From positions 165,966 through 229,965 of the forward strand of contig CAKSQO010000001.1 in NCBI GenBank assembly GCA_934486615.1: DNA of 64,000 nucleotides, written 5' to 3'. Position 1 is the first letter of the stretch, and each line of letters starts with the position of its first letter. Source of the DNA: an uncultured Eubacteriales bacterium. GTDB lineage: Bacteria; Bacillota; Clostridia; Oscillospirales; Acutalibacteraceae. Below the pieces are notes generated by a model that worked only from the letters and a program-made list of their open reading frames with translations, did no database searches and was not told where the DNA came from. A program made the translations under genes and the position numbers. This document shows positions 43,454-53,178 of this stretch, piece after piece.

Positions 43454-45277
43454 ATGTATCTTGAGAATATAAAAGGACCGGACGACGTAAAGAATCTCGA
43501 TAATCAGCAGCTTAAAGCACTTGCCGACGAGATAAGAGGCAAGCTGATTAAGACCGTCAGCAAAAACGGCGGTCACCTGGCGTCCAACCTCGGCATTGTC
43601 GAGCTGACTATCGGCATTCACCGCGTGTTTGACTCGCCGCGTGATTCGGTCATTTTCGACGTCGGCCATCAGAGCTATGTTCACAAACTCCTGACAGGCC
43701 GCGGTGATAAATTTGATACTATCCGCACCGAGGGCGGACTTTGCGGCTTTATGAATCCGGACGAGAGCGAGCACGACCCGTTCCCGACGGGTCACAGCAG
43801 CACAGCGCTGTCGGTCGGCTGCGGAATTAACGACGCAAACCGCCTTTCGGGCGTTAAAGCAAACACAATCGTTGTTGTCGGTGACGGAGCGCTTACGGGC
43901 GGCGAAGCCTTTGAGGCGCTCAACAATTCAGGCTCAAACGGCGGGCTGGTCGTGATACTTAACGACAATAAAATGTCGATTTCCAAAAACGTCGGCTCGC
44001 TTGCCAAGCACCTTACAAAAATCCGCCTTGCTAAGGGATATATACGCTTCAAAGTACGCTTCAGACGAGTTATCACACTCATTCCGTTTATAGGTAAGCG
44101 GCTTGAGCACTTCTTCAAAATGTCGAAAACCGCGCTCAAGAGCACCATTTACAAAAGCAATTATTTCGAGAGCCTCGGTTACTACTACATCGGCCCTATC
44201 GACGGCAACAGTATCGACGACGTGCTTGTCGCGCTCGAGGTTGCCAAGGGCATTGATATGCCCGTGCTTGTGCACGCATGTACCGTCAAGGGCAAGGGCT
44301 TCGCCCTCGCTGAGCAAAGCCCGACGTCCTACCACGGCGTGTCGAGCTTTGACTACGAGGTCGGGCTGCACGACGGCGGCGACAATTTTTCAAAGGAGTT
44401 CGGAGACGCGCTCACCGAGCTCGCCGAGAACGATAAAAAGGTTTTCGCCGTGACCGCCGCTATGACCGAGGGTACGGGACTTTGCCGCTTCAGGCAAGTT
44501 TTCCCCGAGCGCTTCCGCGACGTCGGTATTGCCGAGGAGCACGCCGTGACTTATTGCAGCGCACTTGCGTCGCGGGGGTTAAAGCCCGTGTTCGCCGTCT
44601 ATTCATCGTTTTTGCAGCGCGGCTATGACCAGCTTATTCATGACGCGGCACTGCATGACTATAACCTGACCGTATGCGTCGACCGCGCAGGCATAGTCGG
44701 CGAGGACGGTGCAACGCATCAGGGCCTGTTCGATGTAGCATTCTTAAACAGCATACCCAACGTGCGCGTCTACAGCCCGAGCTATTATTACGAGCTGCAG
44801 CAGCTTATAAAGCGCGCAGTCGACGAGCCGGGCGTGGCCGCCGTGCGCTATCCGCGCGGCAAGCAGCCGAAAAAGCCCGACTGGTACCTTTTCTGCGGCG
44901 AGGACTGCTTCTTCCATCAGGGCAGCGACGACGTCTGTGTTATAACATACGGCCGCCTTTTCGGCAACGTCGCCGAAGCTGCGGACAGGACCGGCTGCTC
45001 TGTTATTAAGCTGAATACGATAAAGCCCATACCGGAACAGGCCGTTGAAGAAGCAGAGCGCTTCAAGCGCGTCATATTTTATGAGGAAGCAAACCGCGCA
45101 GGCTCGGTTGCGGAAAAACTCGGCTGTGCGCTGCTTGAGCGCGGTTTTAGGGGCTCCTACGAGGTGCACGCGGTCGAATGCGGCTTTGTCAAGCAGATGA
45201 CGACCGATTCTGCGTTCAAAAAGCTCGGCTTTGATACCGAGAGCATTATAAAGACTGTTACAGGTGGTAAAAATTGA
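43454..45277 (+). CDS. dxs: 1-deoxy-D-xylulose-5-phosphate synthase
   Basis: Dxs joins pyruvate and glyceraldehyde-3-phosphate, with thiamine diphosphate, in the first MEP-pathway step. The 607 residues include FDVGHQSYVHKLLTGR, the thiamine site GDGALTGGEAFEALNNSG (each in 20 residues or fewer), GIAEEHAVTYCSALA and DRAGIVGEDGATHQG. It is coupled by ATGA-type overlap to tlyA. Confidence 0.96.
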   Translation: MYLENIKGPDDVKNLDNQQLKALADEIRGKLIKTVSKNGGHLASNLGIVELTIGIHRVFDSPRDSVIFDVGHQSYVHKLLTGRGDKFDTIRTEGGLCGFMNPDESEHDPFPTGHSSTALSVGCGINDANRLSGVKANTIVVVGDGALTGGEAFEALNNSGSNGGLVVILNDNKMSISKNVGSLAKHLTKIRLAKGYIRFKVRFRRVITLIPFIGKRLEHFFKMSKTALKSTIYKSNYFESLGYYYIGPIDGNSIDDVLVALEVAKGIDMPVLVHACTVKGKGFALAEQSPTSYHGVSSFDYEVGLHDGGDNFSKEFGDALTELAENDKKVFAVTAAMTEGTGLCRFRQVFPERFRDVGIAEEHAVTYCSALASRGLKPVFAVYSSFLQRGYDQLIHDAALHDYNLTVCVDRAGIVGEDGATHQGLFDVAFLNSIPNVRVYSPSYYYELQQLIKRAVDEPGVAAVRYPRGKQPKKPDWYLFCGEDCFFHQGSDDVCVITYGRLFGNVAEAADRTGCSVIKLNTIKPIPEQAVEEAERFKRVIFYEEANRAGSVAEKLGCALLERGFRGSYEVHAVECGFVKQMTTDSAFKKLGFDTESIIKTVTGGKN

Positions 45278-46077
45278 GTAATAAGATCAGGCTCGACGTC
45301 GCTCTTTTTGAAAGGGGACTGGTCGAAAGCCGCGAAAAGGCGAAAGCCGTCATAATGGCAGGCGATGTCTATGTCAACAATCAGAAGTCGGACAAGCCGG
45401 GCAACCAGGTCTCGCCCGACGACGGAATAGAGCTGCGCTCAAATTCGCTTAAATACGTCAGCCGCGGCGGCTTGAAGCTTGAAAAAGCGATGCAGGTGTT
45501 CGGGCTGACCCTCGACGGTATGATTTGCGCCGACATCGGCGCGTCGACAGGCGGCTTCTCCGACTGTATGCTGCAAAACGGAGCAAAAAGGATATACGCC
45601 ATCGACGTCGGCTACGGCCAGCTCGCGTGGAAGCTCAGGTGCGACGAGCGGGTCGTGAATTTGGAGCGCACCAACTTCCGTTACGTCACGCACGAGGAAG
45701 TGCCCGACGAGCTTGACTTCGCGTCGGTCGACGTATCGTTCATCTCGCTCAGGCTCATTCTGCCAGTTATGCGCAGTCTGATGAAAAACGGCGCGCACGC
45801 CGTGTGCCTGATAAAGCCGCAGTTTGAAGCGGGTAAGGAGAACGTCGGCAAAAAGGGAGTTGTACGCGACCGAAGCGTTCACCGCGACGTGGTCGAGCGC
45901 ATAACCGCCTTTATGGTCGAGACAGGCTTCAAGGTGCTCGGGCTTGACTATTCGCCGATACGCGGGCCGCAGGGCAACATCGAGTATCTGGCCTATATCG
46001 AAAAATCCGACGTACCCGCGTACGAAGCTGAGGTTACTCCCGCGCAGGTGGTCGAGCGCTCGCACGAAGCGCTGTAA
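45274..46077 (+). CDS. tlyA: TlyA-family rRNA (cytidine-2'-O)-methyltransferase
   Basis: The 267-residue protein has an N-terminal S4 RNA-binding domain (RLDVALFERGLVESREKAK) and a FtsJ-like methyltransferase domain. Its SAM-binding loop is ADIGASTGGFSDCMLQ and its active-site block IKPQFEAGKENVGKKGVV. It probably methylates 16S/23S rRNA. It starts with TTG, overlapping the dxs stop. Confidence 0.92.
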   Translation: MSNKIRLDVALFERGLVESREKAKAVIMAGDVYVNNQKSDKPGNQVSPDDGIELRSNSLKYVSRGGLKLEKAMQVFGLTLDGMICADIGASTGGFSDCMLQNGAKRIYAIDVGYGQLAWKLRCDERVVNLERTNFRYVTHEEVPDELDFASVDVSFISLRLILPVMRSLMKNGAHAVCLIKPQFEAGKENVGKKGVVRDRSVHRDVVERITAFMVETGFKVLGLDYSPIRGPQGNIEYLAYIEKSDVPAYEAEVTPAQVVERSHEAL

Positions 46078-46101
46078 ATTTATAAAATCAAGGTGATAGC
46101 T

Positions 46102-46941
46102 TTGCTTTTTGGAATTGTGCCCAATCTTGAAAAAAAGAACGCCGACAAGGCCGCCTTCCGTGCTGCCGAGCAGCTGAAAGTGAGCGGCGCGGACTGCGTG
46201 CTTCCGCTCGGCGCGGAGCATATCGTCGCGGCGGGCTGCGGCTATATGGACGTTGAAGAAATATACCGCAAGTGCGACATCATCGTCGCGGCAGGCGGCG
46301 ACGGCACGCTCATTCACACAGCCAAACGCGCCGCGCGCTACGGCAAGCCCGTCGTCGGAATTAACACCGGCCGTGTGGGCTACATTGCCTCGCTTGAGCC
46401 GGACGAGATACCGCTTCTGTCCAAGTGCGTCGCGGGCGACTACACAGTTGAGGAGCGTATGATGCTCGCGGCCTACGTCGGCTCAAAAACCGTCGAGACC
46501 GATTGCTTAAACGACATTTCCGTTGTGCGCGACAACGGCTCGCGTATTCTCGATATTTGCGTAAAGGATCGCGGCCGCGAGCTGATGACCCCGCGCGCCG
46601 ACGGTCTGATTATCGCAACGCCCAACGGCTCGACCGCCTACGCAATGTCGGCAGGCGGCCCCGTGACCGACCCGACGATCGAGTGTATGCTCGCCGTTCC
46701 CGTATGTCCGATGTCGCTTTATACTCGCGGCTTTGTCCTCTCGCCGAAAAGCGAGCTTGAGATCTCGCTTCTGCCGGGCGACAGCGTCGGCGCGTGTGTA
46801 AAATTTGACGGCGACGGTGAAGTTCATCTCGCAGCAGGCGAGAGCGTACATATCAGGCGCAGCGAAAGAGCGGCGCGGCTGATAAAGCTGAAAGACAGCA
46901 CCTTTTACAGCGTTTTCAAAAACAAAATGAGTTTATTATAA
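46102..46941 (+). CDS. nadK: NAD kinase
   Basis: NadK makes NADP from NAD. The 279-residue protein has the diacylglycerol-kinase-type AAGGDGTLIHTAKRA motif, LNDISVVRDNGSRI, where most members have NE, and TPNGSTAYAMSAGGP. I use the TTG at 46102 behind AAGGTGAT; a GTG at 46093 overlaps that site. It is in line with tlyA, argR and recN. Confidence 0.93.
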   Translation: MLFGIVPNLEKKNADKAAFRAAEQLKVSGADCVLPLGAEHIVAAGCGYMDVEEIYRKCDIIVAAGGDGTLIHTAKRAARYGKPVVGINTGRVGYIASLEPDEIPLLSKCVAGDYTVEERMMLAAYVGSKTVETDCLNDISVVRDNGSRILDICVKDRGRELMTPRADGLIIATPNGSTAYAMSAGGPVTDPTIECMLAVPVCPMSLYTRGFVLSPKSELEISLLPGDSVGACVKFDGDGEVHLAAGESVHIRRSERAARLIKLKDSTFYSVFKNKMSLL

Positions 46942-46952
46942 GGAGATAAGCC

Positions 46953-47405
46953 ATGAAACTTTCCCAGCGACAGGAGCTTATAATCAAGCTGATAAGTGAG
47001 AACGTCGTCGAAACTCAGGACGATATTCTCGCCCTGCTGAAGGCCAACGGAGTGGACACTACCCAGGCGACCGTCTCGCGCGACGTTAAAAAGCTTAATC
47101 TTTTTAAGGCGCTCGACTCAAACGGCAACTACCGCTATATGCTCGGCAACGCCGACAAACCCGACGACGCTAACGAAGCGCTGCTCATCCGCTCGTCGGT
47201 GCTCAGCGTCGACTATGCGCTCAACAACGTTGTTGTCAAGTGCCGCACCGGTATGGCAAACGCCGCCTGCGCGACCATCGACAAGCTGCGCCACGGCCTG
47301 ATCGTCGGAACTATCGCGGGCGACGATACTATTCTTATCATAACCCGCTCCACCGAAGCGTCGGAGGAGCTTTGCGAGTATTTCAACGAATTTATCGGGA
47401 AATGA
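46953..47405 (+). CDS. argR: Arginine repressor
   Basis: ArgR/AhrC is a hexameric regulator of arginine metabolism. The 150 residues have a winged-helix N-terminus (RQELIIKLISENVVETQDD in part, then QATVSRDVKKLNL) and the oligomerisation and arginine-binding C-terminus GTIAGDDTILIITR. AAGGAGATAAG precedes the ATG. Confidence 0.95.
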   Translation: MKLSQRQELIIKLISENVVETQDDILALLKANGVDTTQATVSRDVKKLNLFKALDSNGNYRYMLGNADKPDDANEALLIRSSVLSVDYALNNVVVKCRTGMANAACATIDKLRHGLIVGTIAGDDTILIITRSTEASEELCEYFNEFIGK

Positions 47406-47416
47406 CGGTGCGATAA

Positions 47417-49087
47417 ATGCTTGCTTCATTGCATATTGAGAATATTGCGGTCATTGAAAGCTCCGACATCGACTTCGGCCGCGGCTTCAACGTCCTCACG
47501 GGCGAGACGGGCGCGGGCAAGTCGATAGTCATCGACTCTATCAACGCCGTGCTCGGCGAGCGCACGCCGCGCGACCTTATCCGCAGCGGCTGTCGGAACG
47601 CGCTTGTTTCCGCCGTGTTCGAGCAGATTGACGGCCGTATTGCCGACGAGCTGAGCGAGCTTGGCTACGACTGCCCCGACGGCAGCGTGCTTGTTCAGCG
47701 GAAGATCAGCTCCGACGGCAGCAACAGCGTGCGTATCAACGGCTTGCCCGCGACGGTCGCGGTGCTCAAGACCGTCGGCCGCTTGCTCATCAATATTCAC
47801 GGTCAGCACGACAACCAGTCGCTGCTTGACCCGTCGACTCATATCCGCTTTATCGACGCGGTCGCCGACAACGGCGGTCTGCTCGAGCGATACCGCCTTG
47901 CATACGATGACTTCCGCGCGTGCGAAGCGGAGCTTAACAGGCTGAAAGCGCTCAAGGACGCGTCAGAGCAGCGGCTTGAGCTGCTGCGGTACGAGATAAG
48001 CGAGCTTGAAGTGGCCGACATCGAGGTCGGCGAGCGCGATGACCTTGTCCGCCAGCGCGACCTTATCCGCAACGGCGAAGCTGTTGCGCGCGAGCTTATC
48101 GCGGCGGGTGCTGCGATAAACGGCGACGACGATGTGCCGAGCGTTCCCGCGCGCCTTGAGGAAGCGGCGCAGCACCTTTCCAATTGCGTTCAGAGCCTGA
48201 AGGCTGCCGATGCGCTCAGCGAGCAGCTGAACGGCTTCGGCTACGAGGTGCAGGAAGCCGCCGACAAAATCGCGCACCTGCTCGACTCGCTCAACTTTGA
48301 ACCCGAGCTGCTCGAGGACATCGAAGCCCGGCTTGACTACCTTTTCCGTCTGTCGTCTAAGTACGGCAGAACCGAGCAGGAAATGCTCGACCGCCTTGCC
48401 GCCGACAGAGCGGAGCTTGACAGCGTCGAAAATAACGACCGCCTTGTTGCCGAGGCCGAGGCAAAGCTCACAGCCGCCGCGGCAAAGGTCGACAGGCTCG
48501 CCGACGAGCTGACGAAGACCCGCACAAAGGCGGGCAAAGCCTTTGCCGACAAGGTCTGCTCAGAGCTTGCCTCGCTCGATATGCCGGGTGTTGCGTTCAT
48601 TTGTGATGTGAGCGTTAAGGAGCTGTCAAAAAACGGTCGCGACAAGGTTGAGTTCCTCATCTCAGCCAACGCGGGAGAAGCGCCGAAGCCTATCTCAAAA
48701 ATAGCGTCCGGCGGCGAGCTGTCGCGTACAATGCTTGCGATAAAAAGCGTGCTCGCCGACAAAAACGACGTGCCGACCCTGATTTTCGACGAGATCGACA
48801 CCGGTATAAGCGGCAGCGCCGCGCAAAAGGTCGGCGTCAAGCTCAAGAAGATCTCCCGAAACGCGCAGGTCATATGCGTGACACACTTGGCACAGATCGC
48901 AGCCCTCGCCGACAGCCACTATAAAATTTCAAAGCACGCCGAGAACGGCCGCACCTTCACCGAGGTCGGACTGCTGCAAAGCGACGACAGAGTGGGGGAG
49001 GTCGCCAGCATAATGTCGGGCGAAAGCCCGAGCGCCACAATGCTTGCAAGCGCAAAAGAATTGATTGACTACGGCTGCAAACTGTAG
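47417..49087 (+). CDS. recN: DNA repair protein RecN
   Basis: RecN is an SMC-like ATPase in double-strand-break repair. The 556 residues have Walker [16 protein letters not shown], a central coiled coil, the signature region [18 protein letters not shown] and Walker [18 protein letters not shown]. It ends the long operon. The tyrS promoter overlaps its last codons. Confidence 0.95.
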   Translation: MLASLHIENIAVIESSDIDFGRGFNVLTGETGAGKSIVIDSINAVLGERTPRDLIRSGCRNALVSAVFEQIDGRIADELSELGYDCPDGSVLVQRKISSDGSNSVRINGLPATVAVLKTVGRLLINIHGQHDNQSLLDPSTHIRFIDAVADNGGLLERYRLAYDDFRACEAELNRLKALKDASEQRLELLRYEISELEVADIEVGERDDLVRQRDLIRNGEAVARELIAAGAAINGDDDVPSVPARLEEAAQHLSNCVQSLKAADALSEQLNGFGYEVQEAADKIAHLLDSLNFEPELLEDIEARLDYLFRLSSKYGRTEQEMLDRLAADRAELDSVENNDRLVAEAEAKLTAAAAKVDRLADELTKTRTKAGKAFADKVCSELASLDMPGVAFICDVSVKELSKNGRDKVEFLISANAGEAPKPISKIASGGELSRTMLAIKSVLADKNDVPTLIFDEIDTGISGSAAQKVGVKLKKISRNAQVICVTHLAQIAALADSHYKISKHAENGRTFTEVGLLQSDDRVGEVASIMSGESPSATMLASAKELIDYGCKL

Positions 49088-49093
49088 TAGAAT
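49065..49093 (+). promoter_or_regulatory. Promoter of tyrS inside the end of recN
   Basis: TTGACT (49065-49070) and TAGAAT (49088-49093) are 17 bp apart. No T-box leader fits in the 30 or so bases before the start codon. Confidence 0.6.
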
Positions 49094-49125
49094 ACAACTT
49101 GTATCTTTGTTATGGAGGAATTTTT

Positions 49126-50337
49126 ATGTCAGTTTTTGACGAGTTGAAGGCAAGGGGTATGATTGCCCAGTGCACAGATGAGGAAAAAGTCAGAGAGCTT
49201 CTTGAGAACGAGAAGGTCACTTTTTATATAGGTTTTGATCCCACAGCCGACAGTCTGCACGTCGGTCATTTCGTCGCAATGATGGTTATGGCTCATATGC
49301 AGCGCGCAGGTCACAGACCGATCGCCCTCTTCGGCGGCGGCACGGGTATGATCGGCGACCCGTCGGGCAAGACCGACATGAGAAAGATGCTGACCAAAGA
49401 GGACGTCAACCATAACATCGCCTGCTTCCAGAAGCAGATGTCGAAGTTCATCGACTTCTCCGAGGGCAAGGCCATCATGGTCAACAACGGCGACTGGCTT
49501 GATAACCTCAACTATATTCAGTTCCTGCGCGAGGTCGGAGTTCACTTCTCCGTCAACAGAATGCTTACCTTCGAATGCTACAAGCAGCGCCTTGAGCGCG
49601 GTCTGTCGTTCTTTGAGCTGAACTATATGCTCATGCAGAGCTATGACTTCCTTATGCTGCGCCGCAAGTACGGCTGCGTGATGGAGCTCGGCGGCGACGA
49701 CCAGTGGAGCAACATCATCGGCGGTGTTGAGCTTAACCGCCGCGCCGACGGAGAGGACGTCTACGGTCTGACCGTAAAGCTGCTTCAGACCAGCGATGGC
49801 AAGAAAATGGGCAAGACCGAGAAGGGCGCCGTATGGCTCAACCCGGAAAAGACCTCGCCGTATGACTTCTACCAGTATTGGAGAAATATCAACGACGCGG
49901 ACGTAATCAACACGATGAAGATGCTGACCTTTATGCCTCTTGACGAGATCGCCGAGTATGAAAAAATGACCGGCAGCGACATTAACAAAGCCAAGGAGCG
50001 CCTTGCGTTCGAGGTCACCAAGCTCATTCACTCCGAGGAGGAGGCACAAAAGGCTCAGGACGCTGCGCGCGCGCTGTTCGGCTCGGGCGATAATCTTGAC
50101 CATATGCCCTCAAGCAAGGTAGAGGACGCAGTCGGAATGAACGTCATCGACGCGCTTGTTAAAGCGGGACTTGTCCCGTCGAAGTCCGAGGGTCGCCGCC
50201 TTGTGCAGCAGGGCGGAGTCGCCGTCGACGACGAAAAGGTCGCCGACGTCAATGCCGTGTTCACCGCCGAGCAGTTCGACAAGGGCTATGTCATCGTCAA
50301 AAAAGGCAAGAAAGTCTACCATAAGATCACGCTGTGA
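49126..50337 (+). CDS. tyrS: Tyrosyl-tRNA synthetase
   Basis: TyrS charges tRNA-Tyr. The 403-residue class I synthetase has a HIGH-type motif in [14 protein letters not shown], a KMSKS-type motif in [14 protein letters not shown]-region [10 protein letters not shown] and a C-terminal S4 domain. The ATG at 49126 follows GGAGG. The unusual absence of a T-box leader is noted above. Confidence 0.96.
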   Translation: MSVFDELKARGMIAQCTDEEKVRELLENEKVTFYIGFDPTADSLHVGHFVAMMVMAHMQRAGHRPIALFGGGTGMIGDPSGKTDMRKMLTKEDVNHNIACFQKQMSKFIDFSEGKAIMVNNGDWLDNLNYIQFLREVGVHFSVNRMLTFECYKQRLERGLSFFELNYMLMQSYDFLMLRRKYGCVMELGGDDQWSNIIGGVELNRRADGEDVYGLTVKLLQTSDGKKMGKTEKGAVWLNPEKTSPYDFYQYWRNINDADVINTMKMLTFMPLDEIAEYEKMTGSDINKAKERLAFEVTKLIHSEEEAQKAQDAARALFGSGDNLDHMPSSKVEDAVGMNVIDALVKAGLVPSKSEGRRLVQQGGVAVDDEKVADVNAVFTAEQFDKGYVIVKKGKKVYHKITL

Positions 50338-50357
50338 TTTGAATAAGGATTAAAGCT

Positions 50358-50394
50358 AAAGCGCCGCTCGGGGGCAGTCCTCGGGCGGCGCTTT
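50358..50394 (+). terminator. Terminator after tyrS
   Basis: AAAGCGCCGC and GCGGCGCTTT pair around a C/G-rich loop and the strand continues with CG; the T-run is short. Confidence 0.75.
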
Positions 50395-50719
50395 CGTGTG
50401 CGCAGAGTTATAGAAATGCAGATTTGCGTTATGAACAGGGGAGGCAAGCGCGGTTATATACGCTGCATTATTAAGTCACGATTATCGCATTGCCATGTAT
50501 ATTGTCAAGCGCTCAGGGTCAAGACTGCGCTGATAAGTGATTGTACATTTTGCCGAAGCCGTTGCGAGTCTTAGCTTTGCTCTATGCCGTTTCAATCAAA
50601 AACATACAAGATTTAGGGTTGACATAAAACTATTTACATAATATTTCGGCATTTACATAATATTTTTTATGTAAAGTTTGTTTATAACGCTAAACTTCTT
50701 CAAAATAGGCAAAAATCAG

Positions 50720-50748
50720 TTGATATAAGCGCGGATTTGTACTATTAT
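50720..50748 (+). promoter_or_regulatory. Promoter of proC
   Basis: TTGATA (50720-50725) and TATTAT (50743-50748) are 17 bp apart, about 38 bp before the proC start. Confidence 0.6.
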
Positions 50749-50785
50749 ATATTTACTTATTCATTTCAGAAACGCGGTGTTTTAT

Positions 50786-51595
50786 GTGAACTTACATTCT
50801 ATCGGATTTATCGGAGCGGGTAATATTGCAACCGCGATATTCGGCGGGCAGATTACTTCTGGCCGTGCAAACGAGCTTGAGGTGCACGTCTTCGATACCG
50901 ACCCCGCCAAGGTTGACGCGTTCGTCGGCAGGGGAGCAGTCGCATGCGACAGCACAAAAGAGCTTGTCGAAAAATGCGAGTACATATTCCTGACCGTCAA
51001 GCCACAGGTCTACAAAATCGTCCTCAGTGAAATCTCCTCGTGCGATATGACCGGCAAGTGCTTCATCGACATCGGCGCGGGGATCACCACCGATTTTGTC
51101 CGCAGCTTCCTCGGCAGGCAGACGCAGGTCATTCGCGTTATGCCGAATACTCCGCTGCTTGTCGGCTTCGGAGCAACCGCCGTTGCCGCTGACGGCAGCA
51201 TCACCAAGGAGAACGTCGACTTCGTAAACGGCATCTTCTCCTGCTGCGGCAAAACCGAGTTCGTCGATGAAAGTGACATCAACACCGTCACCGCCGTCAG
51301 CGGCAGCTCGCCTGCGTTTGTGTTCCGCTTTGCAAAGGCGGCGGTCGAGGAAGCGGCTGCGCTCGGTATGAGCGAAAAAGCCGCGCTCAACCTGTTTGCT
51401 CAAACGCTCATCGGCAGCGCCCATATGCTGACCGACAGCGGAATGACCGCCGACGAGCTTATCAAAATGGTCTCTTCGCCCAACGGCACGACGGTTGCGG
51501 GGCTTGCCAAGCTCACCGACGGCGGCTTTGACGAAGCTGTAGCAAATGCAGTTCGCGCCGCAAAAGAGCGCGCCGACGAATTGGCCAAGCAGTAA
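50786..51595 (+). CDS. proC: Pyrroline-5-carboxylate reductase
   Basis: ProC reduces pyrroline-5-carboxylate to proline with NAD(P)H. The protein (about 270 residues) starts with the Rossmann motif IGFIGAGNIATAI and has the family signature block MPNTPLLVGFGATAV and the C-terminal SPNGTTVAGLAKL. A GTG at 50786 is preferred, with a GTG at 50777 as the alternative; the ribosome site is weak either way. Confidence 0.93.
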   Translation: MNLHSIGFIGAGNIATAIFGGQITSGRANELEVHVFDTDPAKVDAFVGRGAVACDSTKELVEKCEYIFLTVKPQVYKIVLSEISSCDMTGKCFIDIGAGITTDFVRSFLGRQTQVIRVMPNTPLLVGFGATAVAADGSITKENVDFVNGIFSCCGKTEFVDESDINTVTAVSGSSPAFVFRFAKAAVEEAAALGMSEKAALNLFAQTLIGSAHMLTDSGMTADELIKMVSSPNGTTVAGLAKLTDGGFDEAVANAVRAAKERADELAKQ

Positions 51596-51644
51596 TAGCT
51601 TTTTATTCTCCGACATATGTATTGTATGACGGAGGTGACTTACG

Positions 51645-52232
51645 GTGAAAAATCGTACATTTGATCTGACGAACCTTAGAATATTTTTACGGCACAACAG
51701 GTCGTTCGTCTTTTTTACCGCTGTTTCTTTCATATCCCTGTTTATCGGCGCGGCGGGATTCAGTATCAGCCAAACTCCCGTCAGCCTTTTTGATGCGTCT
51801 GCGGGCGACTTTGTCGGTGTGTTTCTGCCGATGCTTGAGATAACGCTCGCCTTCGTTGCTGTCAACCTGCTGTCGAGCGTGTTCCTGCTCGGCCCCGCAA
51901 CGGTGACCGCCGCGAGCGCACTCATCTTCATCGGTATAGGCTACAGCGGCAGCTCCGCCGCCTATCTGTACGGCTTTCGCGGGATATTCGCAAACGCCGT
52001 CTGCACAGCGATACCGACCGCTGCTGTATTCGTGCTGTTTACGCTGTTTTCAGCCAAGACGGTGCGCGTTTCGGCGATGCTCGGCTCGGCAGTCTGCGGC
52101 AGGCAGACTGCAGGCGGATTTAAAGAAAGCTTTCGCGCCTATCTGATACTGCTCAGCGTTATGAGCCTTGTGTGTCTCGCAGTCAGCGCCGCGGCCGCCG
52201 TGCTGACGGTCTTTATGCAAAAAATGCTTTAA
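51645..52232 (+). CDS. SpoIIM-like membrane protein (tentative)
   Basis: The 195-residue protein has about five membrane segments and a basic cytoplasmic N-terminus. A GTG start follows GGAGGTGA. In many Clostridia spoIIM, which helps remodel septal peptidoglycan at engulfment, lies just before xerD, and size and topology agree here. I cannot confirm the family from motifs, so the name rests on gene order and hydropathy. Confidence 0.5.
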   Translation: MKNRTFDLTNLRIFLRHNRSFVFFTAVSFISLFIGAAGFSISQTPVSLFDASAGDFVGVFLPMLEITLAFVAVNLLSSVFLLGPATVTAASALIFIGIGYSGSSAAYLYGFRGIFANAVCTAIPTAAVFVLFTLFSAKTVRVSAMLGSAVCGRQTAGGFKESFRAYLILLSVMSLVCLAVSAAAAVLTVFMQKML

Positions 52233-52255
52233 AGCAAATTGAGTGAGGAAGAAAA

Positions 52256-53143
52256 ATGCAGGATTATCAAAACGAATTTGAATATTACCTTACGGATTCC
52301 AAGGGTGTATCAAGCAATACCTTTGAGTCCTATATGCGTGATGTAAGCAAGTTCGTACGCTATCTTGAAATGATGAATATTTCGGGCGTTGAGTCGGTCG
52401 ACCGTGCGGTGATCGACGACTACATCGCCTATTGCGAGAATAACGGCAAATCCGCCGCTACCGTCACGCGCTCGGTCGCCTCGCTCAGATGCTACTATAA
52501 GTTTCTTATGTCAAAGGGCATTGTCGACTCAAACCCCGCCTTGGGCATAAAGTCGAAGCCGAGCAACAAAAAGCTGCCGCAGATACTGACAAGCAGAGAA
52601 ATCGACCTGCTGCTTTCACAGGCCGACCCGGTCGACGCCAAGGGCTGCCGCGACAAGGCTATGCTCGAGCTGCTCTATGCAACCGGCATCAGAGTGTCGG
52701 AGCTTATCAACCTGAATGTCGACGACATCAACTACGAGGTCGGCATAATCCGCTGTGTCGGCAGCAAGGGTGAGAGGATAATTCCCGTCTATCAGACCGC
52801 GATGATGTCGGTCAAGATGTACGTCCAGCGCGTCAGATATCTTACAGTCGTCGACGACAACGAAAAGTCGCTGTTTGTCAATATGAACGGTCAGCGTATG
52901 TCGCGCCAGGGCTTCTGGAAAATAATCAAGCAGTATTCAAAGCAGGCGGGAATCCGCAAGGACATCACGCCGCACACGCTGCGCCACTCCTTTGCTGCAC
53001 ATCTGCTTGAAAACGGCGCGCAGCTGAAGGACATTCAGGAAATGCTCGGCCACTCCGACATTTCGTCCACGCAGGTCTATGCACAGATGATGAAAAACCG
53101 TTTTTCAAACGTATATAACAAATACCACCCGAAAGCGCACTGA
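52256..53143 (+). CDS. xerD: Tyrosine recombinase XerD
   Basis: XerD with XerC resolves chromosome dimers at dif. The 295-residue protein has an N-terminal SAM-like core-binding domain. Catalytic residues are Arg in ATGIRVSELINL, Lys in VGSKGERIIP, HxxR in HTLRHSFAAHLLENG, and His and Tyr in LGHSDISSTQVYAQ. Its single-copy housekeeping context argues for XerD and not a phage integrase. Confidence 0.92.
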   Translation: MQDYQNEFEYYLTDSKGVSSNTFESYMRDVSKFVRYLEMMNISGVESVDRAVIDDYIAYCENNGKSAATVTRSVASLRCYYKFLMSKGIVDSNPALGIKSKPSNKKLPQILTSREIDLLLSQADPVDAKGCRDKAMLELLYATGIRVSELINLNVDDINYEVGIIRCVGSKGERIIPVYQTAMMSVKMYVQRVRYLTVVDDNEKSLFVNMNGQRMSRQGFWKIIKQYSKQAGIRKDITPHTLRHSFAAHLLENGAQLKDIQEMLGHSDISSTQVYAQMMKNRFSNVYNKYHPKAH

Positions 53144-53178
53144 CGCCGCTGACCGATCGAAAGGAAGTTTACTCTCGA

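Larger units (their letters stand above)
50338..50785. other. Long tyrS-proC intergenic region with repeats and a palindrome
   Basis: No gene is seen in about 450 bp. After the tyrS terminator, ATTTACATAATATTT occurs twice 19 bp apart (50632-50646 and 50651-50665). TTTACATAA-TATTTT-TTATGTAAA (50652-50675) is a perfect palindrome with 9-bp arms. A TTGACA lies just upstream (50619-50624) without a good -10 at 17 bp. This looks like an operator array, about 45 bp upstream of the proC promoter. Confidence 0.55.

Noticed and set aside
49088..49125. T-box leader for tyrS
   Set aside because: Only about 38 bp separate recN and tyrS and no T-box sequence is present.
52256..53143. XerD-like recombinase as a phage or element integrase
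   Set aside because: Gene order (next to a SpoIIM-like gene) and sequence fit housekeeping XerD, and no element boundaries lie nearby.
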